A stretch of 64,000 nucleotides of DNA from Tepidiforma thermophila (lineage in GTDB: Bacteria; Chloroflexota; Dehalococcoidia; Tepidiformales; Tepidiformaceae): the NCBI RefSeq assembly GCF_002563855.1, contig NZ_PDJQ01000001.1, positions 2,108,001 through 2,172,000 of the forward strand, in the 5' to 3' direction. Made by a program: the position numbers and the translations under genes. Position 1 is the stretch's first letter, and each line of letters starts with the position of its first letter. The notes under the pieces are model-generated. The model did not search any database. It was given only the letters and a program-made list of their open reading frames with translations, and was not told the origin of the DNA. Positions 8,769-16,231 of this stretch are shown here, in pieces.

Positions 8769-9562
8769 CTTCCACCCGGCATCTGCTTTCGGACCCGGCG
8801 GTCGAATCCGCGCTCCGGCAGGCTGCAGCACTCTTTCGGCGCAGCCAGTACGCTGTCGCACTGGTCGGGGCCGGGCTCTCGGCCGAAAGCGGAATCCCGA
8901 CGTACCGGGGCAGCGGCGGCGTCTACGAGCGGTTCAGCGAGCCGACCATCGACGGCTGGGAGCTGTTCGTCGCCGACCCGGCGGAGTGGTGGCGCCAGGC
9001 GATCGCACACGAAACCTCGGGCTCGCCGTTCTCAGAGGCGATCGACCGCGCGGCCCCGAACCCGGGGCACTACGCCATGGCCGACCTGGAGCATATGGGG
9101 CGGCTTGCCCACGTCATCACCCAGAACATCGACAACCTGCATGCGATGGCGGGTTCGCGGCGGGTCACGGAAATCCACGGGAACCGGTACAGGGTGCGCT
9201 GCATCGAATGCGGCGCGCGCGAACGGCTGGAGACGGTGAACCTCGACCGGCTGCCGCCGTCGTGCCCGGTGTGCGGGGGGCTGTACAAAAACGACGTAGT
9301 CATGTTCGGTGAGCCGATCCCGCGTGATGCGCTGGAGGAGTGCTACCGGCAGACCCTCGCCGCCGACCTGTTCCTCACCGTCGGGACCAGCGCGGTCGTC
9401 TACCCCGCCGCAGACTTCCCGGTGCTGGCGAAGCGGCGCGGCGCTCCGCTGATCGAGATCAACCCGGAGGAGACGGCGCTGAGCGAGATCGCCGACGTTA
9501 TCATCCGGGCCCCCGCAGGCGTGGCCCTGCCGGCGCTGGTCGACCTGCTCCTCGTTCCCTGA
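8765..9562 (+). CDS. cobB: Sir2 family NAD-dependent protein deacylase
   Basis: This 265-residue sirtuin carries the NAD-binding motif GAGLSAESGIPTYRG (about residues 37-51), QNIDNLH, the catalytic His in IHGNRY, a zinc site of two CxxC pairs (CIEC and CPVC) and GTSAVVYPA. It removes acyl groups from lysines, releasing nicotinamide and O-acyl-ADP-ribose. It starts with TTG overlapping the glpD stop by four bases (TTGA), so it belongs to the glycerol operon. Control of the glycerol enzymes by deacylation is possible but not shown. Confidence 0.93.
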   Translation: MTSTRHLLSDPAVESALRQAAALFRRSQYAVALVGAGLSAESGIPTYRGSGGVYERFSEPTIDGWELFVADPAEWWRQAIAHETSGSPFSEAIDRAAPNPGHYAMADLEHMGRLAHVITQNIDNLHAMAGSRRVTEIHGNRYRVRCIECGARERLETVNLDRLPPSCPVCGGLYKNDVVMFGEPIPRDALEECYRQTLAADLFLTVGTSAVVYPAADFPVLAKRRGAPLIEINPEETALSEIADVIIRAPAGVALPALVDLLLVP

Positions 9563-9590
9563 GCGGCCCGGTCCGTTTCCCCGGCTCGCC

Positions 9591-9620
9591 TTGACCGACA
9601 ACGCCAGCGGGCGGGATGCT
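9591..9620 (+). promoter_or_regulatory. Possible promoter of the hydrolase pair
   Basis: TTGACC (9591-9596) and GATGCT (9615-9620) are 18 bases apart in the 134-base gap upstream of the hydrolase gene. The -35 match is good and the -10 match weak. Confidence 0.3.
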
Positions 9621-9696
9621 CCGATCGTGCGTTGCCCCCGGGGCATTCGCCCGAGCTCTCTGCTCTCTCACGACGTCCCAAGGAAGGTGAAATGGT

Positions 9697-10623
9697 ATGA
9701 CCGCACCGGTCATCGATGAGCCGCGCTTTCTGAGCTACCCCGGCGCGCGGCGCCCCGACCGCCATCGCTGGGTGGACTCCTACGGTGTGCGGCTGCACGT
9801 GTGCGAATGGGGCGATGCCGATGGGCCGCCCCTGTTCCTCGTCCACGGCGGCTCCGACTTTGCCGGGACGTTCGATGTGTTCGCTCCGCTGCTCGCCGAT
9901 GCCGGGTGGCGGGTGATTTCGTGGGACCACCGAGGCCACGGCGATTCGGACCATGCGGCCCTCTACAGCTGGGATGCCGACGTGCGGGATGCGCTATCCG
10001 TGCTCGATTCGACCACGCCCGACGCCGTGCCGGTGGTGGCGCACTCGAAGGGCGGCGGCATGATGCTCCAGCTGGCTGAGGCGCTGCCGTACCGCCTTTC
10101 GAAGCTGGTGGTCATCGACGGGCTGCCGAGCCGGGACCCCGCCCCGGACGTTTCGGACCACGAGCACCGGCGATTCACCCAGAAGACGCTCGCGGAGTGG
10201 CTCGACCACCGCCGGGCGGCGCACATCACCCTGCGCAAGCCGGGAACGCTGGAGGAGCTGGCCCGCCGGCGCAAGCGGATGAACCCGCGGCTGCCGGATG
10301 ACTGGCTGCGCTACCTGGTGACGATCGGGGCCCGCCGGGACCCTGACGGCTGGCGGTGGAAGCTCGACCCGGCGATCCGGTTCGGCGGCTTTGGCCCATG
10401 GAGCCCGGAATGGTCGCTGCACCGGCTGAAGGAGCTGCGGGTGCCGCTGCTGGGCCTGACCGCGACGGTCGAGGAGGAGATGGGCTGGGGCACCAACCAC
10501 CGTGCGCTGCTGCCGTACCTGCCGCCGCAGGCGGAGATCATCCCGTTCGAGAACACGGGGCATTTCATTCACATCGAGCATCCCCACCGGGTGGCCGAGC
10601 TGGTGCTGGAGTTTCTGCGATGA
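9697..10623 (+). CDS. Alpha/beta-fold hydrolase
   Basis: This 308-residue hydrolase has the oxyanion-hole HGGSDFAG, the DHRGHGDSD strand-turn, a nucleophile elbow AHSKGGG with the catalytic Ser near residue 112, and a C-terminal His in NTGHFIHIEH. The substrate is unknown. The ribosome-binding site AAGGAAGGTG sits just before the ATG. The next hydrolase gene overlaps its stop by four bases. Confidence 0.85.
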   Translation: MTAPVIDEPRFLSYPGARRPDRHRWVDSYGVRLHVCEWGDADGPPLFLVHGGSDFAGTFDVFAPLLADAGWRVISWDHRGHGDSDHAALYSWDADVRDALSVLDSTTPDAVPVVAHSKGGGMMLQLAEALPYRLSKLVVIDGLPSRDPAPDVSDHEHRRFTQKTLAEWLDHRRAAHITLRKPGTLEELARRRKRMNPRLPDDWLRYLVTIGARRDPDGWRWKLDPAIRFGGFGPWSPEWSLHRLKELRVPLLGLTATVEEEMGWGTNHRALLPYLPPQAEIIPFENTGHFIHIEHPHRVAELVLEFLR

Positions 10624-11267
10624 CGGTCTTCCTGCAGCACAACCGCGTAAAGCTGGCGCTCCACACCCTCCGCGAAGGGACCGGCCCGCGGCTTCTCCTG
10701 CTGCATGCGCTGGGTGAGCGCTCACCGGCCGCGGTGCCAGGCGGCCTTGCTGAGTGGCCGGGCGCCGTGTATGCGCTCGACTTCACGGGGCATGGGGCAT
10801 CAACGGTGCCCTCAGGCGGGGGCTACACCGCTGAAGTGCTCATGGGTGACGCCGATGTTGCGCTGGCTGCCATCGGGCCGGCGACCATTGTGGGCCGGGG
10901 GCTCGGGGGATACATCGGGCTGCTGCTGGCGGGCGCACGCCCGCGGGAAGTGCGCGGTGTGGCCATCCTCGATGGGCCGGGCCTTGCGGGCGGCGGCGAC
11001 TGGCCGGGGCCGTCCGTCGTGCGCGGCGTCCCGGGCGCGCACGCAGCGCCCGACCCCTTCGCGCTCGTCGAACTCGGGTCGGACCTCCGGCCGCGCGAGT
11101 ATGTTCGGCGGTTTGCAGAGCTTGCGACGGCCGAATGCCCCGTACCGAACCCTGTCGCGGTGTGCGGGCGGCAGCGGCCTGCCTGGCTGCAGGCGGCACT
11201 GGAAGTGCCGGGCATCGTCGAGGAGGAGCTGGGGGCGGCGCTCCGGCGGTTCGCCGCGGCCGGGTAG
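10620..11267 (+). CDS. Alpha/beta hydrolase-like protein
   Basis: This 215-residue protein starts at an ATG overlapping the previous stop (ATGA). It has the fold signatures LLLLHALGE and DFTGHGAS, but the expected nucleophile elbow reads VGRGLGG, where the central residue is Gly instead of Ser. It may therefore be inactive as a serine hydrolase, or act in a complex with its neighbour. The frame is open upstream of 10620, but that part is a shadow of the first hydrolase. Confidence 0.75.
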   Translation: MTVFLQHNRVKLALHTLREGTGPRLLLLHALGERSPAAVPGGLAEWPGAVYALDFTGHGASTVPSGGGYTAEVLMGDADVALAAIGPATIVGRGLGGYIGLLLAGARPREVRGVAILDGPGLAGGGDWPGPSVVRGVPGAHAAPDPFALVELGSDLRPREYVRRFAELATAECPVPNPVAVCGRQRPAWLQAALEVPGIVEEELGAALRRFAAAG

Positions 11268-11299
11268 GCAGGGCGGGCCGTGCCCGCAGACACGAGTGC

Positions 11300-11326
11300 G
11301 GCCGGCTCCCCTGAGGGGAGCCGGCC
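11300..11326. terminator. Bidirectional terminator hairpin
   Basis: A perfect 12-bp stem (GGCCGGCTCCCC) closes a three-base TGA loop between the convergent hydrolase and rpmB genes. There is no U-tract. Confidence 0.7.
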
Positions 11327-11353
11327 GTTCGGCGCAGGGCGCTGTGCTATCCG

Positions 11354-11566
11354 CTAGACGGACTTGGTCATGGTCTTCAGGCAGCGCGTGCAGATATTGA
11401 CGCGGAGCGAGGCGCCGCCGAAGAAGATGCGGTGCTTATGCACGTTGGGTCGGAACGTCCGCGACTTCTTGGTCGCCTTGCGCTCCCAGCGGCCGCCGTG
11501 GGTGTGGCGAATGTGCCGGCCGAACTGGGTTGTCTTGCCGCAGACGTCGCATGCTCCACTGGCCAT
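11354..11566 (-). CDS. rpmB: 50S ribosomal protein L28
   Basis: This 70-residue protein matches L28, with a CDVC zinc-type pair near the N-terminus, the RTFRPN segment and a CTRC pair near the C-terminus. Having both CxxC pairs marks the zinc-binding form. A GGAAGGA ribosome-binding site lies upstream. It is divergent from the FakA-like gene, an arrangement also seen around rpmB and yloV in Firmicutes, except that no asp23-like gene lies between them here. Confidence 0.95.
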   Translation of the reverse strand: MASGACDVCGKTTQFGRHIRHTHGGRWERKATKKSRTFRPNVHKHRIFFGGASLRVNICTRCLKTMTKSV

Positions 11567-11652
11567 GCGTGATGCTTCCTTCCGTGGCAGAATCGAAATC
11601 TCATGCTAGCACCGGGATTCGATAGCGGCCAAACTGGGCCGGGTGGCGGCGC

Positions 11653-13287
11653 GTGAGCGGTGGCGGGAGCCCGGTGCCCCGGGTGGATGGCGATGCGTTG
11701 CGGGCGCTCTTCGAAGCGGGCGCTGCGGCTGTCGCAGCGGCGGCACCGGCAATTAACGCCATCAACGTGTACCCGGTGCCGGACGGCGACACGGGCTCGA
11801 ACATGGCGGCCACGCTCCGCGAAGCGGCGGCCGCCGCGAAGGAGGTTTCGCCCGGGAGCAGCGCAGCCGAGGTGGCCGAGGCAGCGGCGCGCGGAGCGCT
11901 GTACGGGGCGCGCGGGAATTCCGGCGTCATCCTCTCGCAGGCGCTGCGGGGGTTCGCGAAGGGGCTTGCGGGCGCCGCGGAGCTCGATGCGGCGCGGCTC
12001 GCGGCAGGATTGCTGGCCGCAGCCGAGGCCGCATATGCCGCCGTCAGCCGGCCGCAGGAGGGAACGATGCTGACGGTGCTGCGCGAAGCGGCGCAGGCGG
12101 CGCAGGCGGCCGCCGCTCAGATGCCCGGCGAGGGCGCGGGACTCCCGTGCCTCGCGGTGCTGGAGGCAGCCGCCGCTGCCGCGCGGGAGGCCGAGGAGCG
12201 GACCATCGACCAGCTGGAATCGCTACGGGAAGCGGGCGTCCCCGACGCAGGGGGCGAGGGCGTATGTGTCTTGCTCGGGGGCATGCTCGCGCAGTTGAAG
12301 GGCGAGGAGCTGCAGCTCGAGGAGTTCGGCGCAGGCGGCCACGCCATGGAGTTTGCTGCGGCCCACGCCGGCGACACGTACGGGTTCTGCACCGAGTTTG
12401 TGCTCGAGCCCGTCACCGGGGCGGTGCTCGACCTGCCTCGCGTCAGGGCCCTGGCCGAGGGGCTGGGGCAGAGCGTGGTGGTCGTGGGGGACGAGCGGCT
12501 GGCGCGGGTGCACGTTCACACGGAGCAGCCGGATGCGCTGCTCGCGGCGATGGCGGACCTGGGCCGGCCGGAACGGGTGAAGGTCGACGATATGGACGCC
12601 CAGCGCGCCCGGTTTGAATCGGCGGGGAGCGGCGCCACGGCCGCCGTCGGATTGCTGGCATTGAGCCGGGGCGCCGGCTTCGACCGGCTGTTCGAGAGTC
12701 TCGGTGCCCGGGTGGTGGACCTTGGGATGGTCGAGAAGCCGGCCGCGGGGGATATCGCGCGGGCCGCTGAGCGCATTGGGACAGCGGACGTCATCGTGCT
12801 TCCAAACCACAGGAACGTGCTGCTCGCGGCCGAGCAGGCGGCGCAGCTCGCACGCTGCACGCTGCACATCGTGCCCACGACAACTCTCCCGCAGGGGGTC
12901 GCGGCGGCGCTGGTGTTCGACCCCGGGGCGCGGGCGGCAGAGCTCGCCGACCGGATGGCCGGGGCTGCGCAGGCCATGCGGACGGTTGAGGTAACGCGCG
13001 CAGCGGCGTCGCGGACGGCGGACGGCGTCCGCGTGGAGGCGGGCCAGGCGATTGCGGTGGTCGACGGCCGGCTGACGGCGGCCCGAGACAGGCTCGAGGA
13101 CGCGCTGGCCGAGGGGCTGGCGGCTGCGGGCGCAGGACCGGGGACGCTGGTAACGGTCTATGTGGGAGAGGGCGGGGATGCCGGCCTCGCGGGTGATACG
13201 GTGCGCCAGCGGTTCCCCGCCGCAGAGGTGGAGGTCATCGACGGGGGGCAGCCGCTGTACCCGTACATCGCATCGGTGGAGTCATGA
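11653..13287 (+). CDS. fakA: DAK2 domain fatty acid kinase, FakA/YloV-like
   Basis: This 544-residue protein has an N-terminal DhaL/DAK2 nucleotide-binding domain (about residues 1-200) with the motif NVYPVPDGDTGSNM and the ARGNSGVILSQ segment, then a middle domain and a C-terminal lobe (about 330-544). FakA phosphorylates fatty acids presented by FakB, feeding exogenous acids to phospholipid synthesis; no FakB is in the window. The start is GTG at 11653. The long Ala-rich stretches are typical of this genome. Confidence 0.88.
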   Translation: MSGGGSPVPRVDGDALRALFEAGAAAVAAAAPAINAINVYPVPDGDTGSNMAATLREAAAAAKEVSPGSSAAEVAEAAARGALYGARGNSGVILSQALRGFAKGLAGAAELDAARLAAGLLAAAEAAYAAVSRPQEGTMLTVLREAAQAAQAAAAQMPGEGAGLPCLAVLEAAAAAAREAEERTIDQLESLREAGVPDAGGEGVCVLLGGMLAQLKGEELQLEEFGAGGHAMEFAAAHAGDTYGFCTEFVLEPVTGAVLDLPRVRALAEGLGQSVVVVGDERLARVHVHTEQPDALLAAMADLGRPERVKVDDMDAQRARFESAGSGATAAVGLLALSRGAGFDRLFESLGARVVDLGMVEKPAAGDIARAAERIGTADVIVLPNHRNVLLAAEQAAQLARCTLHIVPTTTLPQGVAAALVFDPGARAAELADRMAGAAQAMRTVEVTRAAASRTADGVRVEAGQAIAVVDGRLTAARDRLEDALAEGLAAAGAGPGTLVTVYVGEGGDAGLAGDTVRQRFPAAEVEVIDGGQPLYPYIASVES

Positions 13288-13652
13288 GGGGGCGGAGCGC
13301 CGTCATCGCAGTTTGCCTGGCGGTCATGGGGAGCGCCTGCAGCGGCGGAGCGGGTGCGCCGGAGGCAACACCGACGAAACCGGGCGCACTGCCGGCGAAC
13401 CTGACGACGATCACCGTGACTGACTTCCGCTTCCAGCCGCGAAGTCTGCAGGTGCCGGTCGGCACGCGGGTGACCTGGAGCTTCCGCGGGAAGGAGAGCC
13501 ACCGGGTAACGGGCACCTTTGCGGGCGAGGAGGTGGATTCCGGTGAGCTGCGGAGCGGCAACTTCGAGTTCGAGTTCACCGAGCCCGGCGTGTTCGCCTA
13601 CACCTACGGGGTGCACGGAGCTGCAATGTCCGGGCAGGTCATCGTCCGGTAG
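13284..13652 (+). CDS. Cupredoxin-like lipoprotein lacking the copper Cys
   Basis: This 122-residue protein has a signal peptide ending in a lipobox (GSAC, Cys19), a short Pro/Thr linker and a plastocyanin-like beta domain (about residues 40-122). The candidate ligand His in KESH and the C-terminal H-x3-M (HGAAM) are present. The position that holds the copper Cys in the usual F-x-Y-x-C-x2-H-x3-M pattern is Tyr here (FAYTYGVH). A type 1 copper site is therefore doubtful. It overlaps the FakA-like gene by four bases. Confidence 0.82.
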   Translation: MRGRSAVIAVCLAVMGSACSGGAGAPEATPTKPGALPANLTTITVTDFRFQPRSLQVPVGTRVTWSFRGKESHRVTGTFAGEEVDSGELRSGNFEFEFTEPGVFAYTYGVHGAAMSGQVIVR

Positions 13653-13726
13653 CGCGTCCCGGCACCGGGCGGTTCTTTCGTTCCTGTTATGGCAGAGCCA
13701 AGACTGTTGTGGTATACCGTCCGCGG

Positions 13727-13754
13727 CACTCCGGGAGCGGAGCGGCCGGAGGTG
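13727..13754 (+). promoter_or_regulatory. Leader hairpin that could hide the Shine-Dalgarno, copy A
   Basis: CACTCCGG (13727-13734) can pair with CCGGAGGTG (13746-13754), apart from one bulged base. The right arm contains the ribosome-binding site GGAGGTG. The same hairpin is kept in copy B. Confidence 0.4.
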
Positions 13755-13759
13755 ACGGG

Positions 13760-13965
13760 ATGCACCAGGGGCAACTCAGCCCGCGGGAGCGGGAAGTGGC
13801 CGGGCTCGTGGGTGCGGGATGACGAACGCTGAGATCGCACGCTTGCTCGGATTGAGCGCGTCCACCGTGAAGCACTACGTCGAGTCCGCCATGCGCAAGG
13901 CTGGTGCGACGAACCGTATCCCACTGGCGATGTAGCTGCGCGACCAGCAGGATGGGGCCGGATGA
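13760..13965 (+). pseudogene. LuxR-type HTH regulator, frameshifted copy
   Basis: This is the degenerate twin of the intact gene at 15936. A one-base deletion within 13808-13815 puts a TGA in frame at 13820, and a later TGG has become TAG at 13933-13935. An internal ATG at 13819 could still give a 38-residue fragment beginning MTNAEIARLLGLS and covering the DNA-recognition helix, coupled to the first piece by ATGA. Whether that fragment is made is unknown. Confidence 0.85.
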
Positions 13966-14094
13966 CCCCCGGCCGATCGGCGGGGGCCAAAGAGCCGTAT
14001 TGCGGGGCTACGTGGCCTGTTTGTACGGTGCTGCCCGGCGCCGACCACTGCTGCCCTCCTGCCACCGACAGACTTCTCCAAGGGACAAGCTACA

Positions 14095-14757
14095 ATGCAA
14101 GGCCATCTTCAACCTCGGAGGCACGCCGTATCGCGGACTCTCCTTTCACTGGCATCAATGCTGGCTGTTGCGGGAGCCTTTGTGGCAATGCTCGATGTCG
14201 CGCGGGCAGATTACACGCCTCCGGCCGGACCGTATAACCACGTTGTCGGGCCTAACGGCGCTCAAGTGCAGAACCAGGGAACTCCGCTTAGTCCGTCGGA
14301 CGCGGTGGGTGCGTGAAACTCCTGGACCGGAACTTCGAAGCTCTCGTTAGGTACGTCCTGTGCAGGAGTCTGTATCATCTACGCGAACTCTGGAGCTACG
14401 CTATACTACACATCATGTGTCGTACCGTATCCTTCATCAGGTGCCTGGGCAGACCTTCGCATAGCCGCAGGAACATCGGAAAACAACTTAGGGTGCACAT
14501 CGCTCGGATCCGACACGAACCCGATTTTCGTAGTCAACTATTATAGTGCTCCCAGCTATAGCCATCTGCACGCTAAGCGGCACGAGATGGCCCATGCCCT
14601 GGGACTGAACGACACCTCGACATCATGCTGGGCGTGGTGGGTTGGATATCAACCTTTGATGAACAACGGAACCTTTGGCACCTGTTCAGGTTTCCCCTAC
14701 AACTACACGGCTTCCAACAATGAAGTTGCGGCGGTCATCAGCCGTAATGGCTGGTAG
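14095..14757 (+). pseudogene. Secreted snapalysin-like metalloprotease with an in-frame TGA
   Basis: One frame runs from the ATG at 14095 to the TAG at 14755-14757, broken only by a TGA at 14314-14316. The first 73 codons encode a signal peptide (LLSLASMLAVAGAFVAML, cleavage near ARA) and a short mature region. The 146 codons after the TGA encode a Cys-rich domain with HEMAHALGLND at 14581-14613, an HExxHxxGxxD zinc motif as in M7 snapalysins. A Met-turn-like PLMNNG and further Cys residues follow. TGG to TGA is the simplest explanation of the break, giving a Trp in AVGAWNSW. GC content is clearly lower than in flanking genes, suggesting transfer. Confidence 0.72.
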
Positions 14758-14787
14758 CCCGAAATCGGCAGTTTACGGAGAGAAACA

Positions 14788-15714
14788 ATGCGAATCATTA
14801 CACTGGTCAGCCTGGCGTTGCTTACAGTCGCCTTTGGCGCTGCGCCGGCTGCAGCCCAGGCGCCCGCGCCGAGTGTCCGCGCTTCTTCGCCGGTGAACGT
14901 CGTCGGACGAGATGGTGCGATGAACGTCGTCGGCAACCTCCCGGCCTCCTGTGCAGGTCGGGAGGTCGAGGTCGGGCTCTTCATCCGCGACCGCGGCGAC
15001 CCGAAGGTGATCACGCCGTTCGAACCCTCAAACACCGCTCGAACGAACGCCGCAGTATCAGCCGCCGGGACATTTTCGGTCTCATTCCCGCTCCCTCGGG
15101 AGCTGCCGGATGGCCCCACCCGCGTGTGGCCGGGAGTCCAGGGCGAGTGCCTCGACGCTCCCGTCGTCGATGATTCGCTCGGTGTCGAGCTGGCGGTCCT
15201 CGACCCGGGGCGCAACCCCGGGAACACCTCCACGATCCTCCTGTCATCGGCCGCACTGGCCAGCCTCTCGAACGGGCCCGACAGGACCTCGCTCGGGGCC
15301 TTCCTCGGTTCTGTAGAGGTGCGTGCGGACGGCGAGCGTTGCACAGGGGTCGCGACTAATGGCGTATCGGCAGGCTCGCCGCCGCTCGCTTTGCGACTCG
15401 GCGAGGCGGGCCAGCCGGCCGCGTGCTCGAGGGCCGGCGCCCGGCTGACGTTCTTCAACAGCCGCGGCCAGCGGCTCTTCGTGGAAATGGAACTGATCCC
15501 CGGGGTTACGCGGTTGCTGGACAACTTTGCGGCCGCGCCTCCCGGAACGGGTGACCCATCGCCGGTCGGCGCCGCGCCCAACCCGCCTGCAACCGGCCAG
15601 CTTCCTGGCGACGAATCACGTAGGTTCACGCCCCTGGGCATCGCAGGCGCCGGACTCGTCGCGCTGGCAGCACTGCTGGGCGCCCTGGGGTTTGCAGTTC
15701 GCCACAGAGCCTGA
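14788..15714 (+). CDS. Exported protein with a C-terminal membrane anchor
   Basis: This 308-residue protein has a signal peptide (residues 1-24, ending AAPAAAQA), a mature domain with repeated VNVVGRDG/MNVVGN-like text at its start, and a C-terminal Pro-rich segment with PPATG. A transmembrane helix (about 283-303) and a basic tail RHRA follow. The tail resembles a sortase-type cell-wall sorting signal, with PPATG standing for LPxTG, but no sortase is in the window. Function is unknown. A GGAGAG ribosome-binding site precedes the ATG, and the gene lies 30 bases after the broken protease. Confidence 0.75.
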   Translation: MRIITLVSLALLTVAFGAAPAAAQAPAPSVRASSPVNVVGRDGAMNVVGNLPASCAGREVEVGLFIRDRGDPKVITPFEPSNTARTNAAVSAAGTFSVSFPLPRELPDGPTRVWPGVQGECLDAPVVDDSLGVELAVLDPGRNPGNTSTILLSSAALASLSNGPDRTSLGAFLGSVEVRADGERCTGVATNGVSAGSPPLALRLGEAGQPAACSRAGARLTFFNSRGQRLFVEMELIPGVTRLLDNFAAAPPGTGDPSPVGAAPNPPATGQLPGDESRRFTPLGIAGAGLVALAALLGALGFAVRHRA

Positions 15715-15903
15715 ACGAGGGGCCCGCGCAGCGGAATTCAGCCGACCCCTGCCCAGCGGCGGGGGTTCGCTGCTATTGCCGATGGGTCCGGGTTGGCACT
15801 CCTGTGCTCTTCTTGCACTCGTCCGCTGCAGTCGCGGCCAATCGCCCACGTTTACTCTCAAGTGATGGAGGCGACCCCGGATTTGTGCTATTACATCCCC
15901 CGG

Positions 15904-15931
15904 CACTCCGGGAGCGGAGCGGCCGGAGGTG
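15904..15931 (+). promoter_or_regulatory. Leader hairpin that could hide the Shine-Dalgarno, copy B
   Basis: CACTCCGG (15904-15911) can pair with CCGGAGGTG (15923-15931), covering the ribosome-binding site just before the ATG at 15936. Confidence 0.4.
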
Positions 15932-15935
15932 AAGG

Positions 15936-16139
15936 ATGGACCAGGGACAACTCAGCCCGCGGGAGCGCGACGTGGCGAGGCTGGTGGCGAGCGGGATGAC
16001 CAACGCGGAGATCGCACGCTCGCTCGGATTGAGCGCGTCCACCGTGAAGCACTACGTCGAGTCCGCCATGCGCAAGGCTGGTGTCACGAACCGTGTCTTG
16101 CTTGCCATGTGGCTGCGCGACCGGGAGGGAGCCGGTTGA
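15936..16139 (+). CDS. Single-domain LuxR/GerE-type HTH regulator
   Basis: This 67-residue protein is little more than a LuxR-type DNA-binding domain. LSPRERDVARLVASG begins the domain, TNAEIARSLGLSASTVKHYV forms the helix-turn-helix, and AMRKAGVTNRVLLAMW follows. It has no receiver or ligand domain, so it is a GerE-like stand-alone regulator. It sits directly upstream of a membrane protein and a secreted protein that it may control. A frameshifted twin lies 2.2 kb upstream. Confidence 0.88.
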   Translation: MDQGQLSPRERDVARLVASGMTNAEIARSLGLSASTVKHYVESAMRKAGVTNRVLLAMWLRDREGAG

Positions 16140-16231
16140 TCCCGGCCGATCGGCGGGGGCCGAAGAGCCGTATTGCAGACTCGGTCGGCTGGAGCGACGC
16201 TTCCTGACGCATCCCTCGGGGGAGGAACGAG

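Larger units (their letters stand above)
13724..14003 (+). repeat. Duplicated HTH cassette, copy A (degenerate)
   Basis: About 280 bases starting CGGCACTCCGGGAG and ending at GAGCCGTATTGC are repeated at 15901-16176. The shared part covers the leader hairpin, the HTH gene and about 40 bases after it. The sequence diverges at both ends. Confidence 0.9.
15901..16176 (+). repeat. Duplicated HTH cassette, copy B (intact)
   Basis: This is the intact counterpart of 13724-14003. The sequence upstream of both copies also keeps a TTGTGnTAT pattern (about 13707 and 15884), which may belong to a shared promoter. Confidence 0.9.

Noticed and set aside
5829-8861. A 1010-codon open frame on the minus strand across glpK and glpD
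   Set aside because: It is antisense to two clear enzymes, is rich in Arg, Pro and Ala, and shows no domain. Long antisense frames are expected at this GC content.
14314-14316. TGA read as selenocysteine in the protease-like gene
   Set aside because: TGA is used as a normal stop elsewhere in the window, selenocysteine is not known in this fold at this place, and no selenoprotein machinery or clear downstream recoding hairpin is seen. A TGG to TGA change is simpler.
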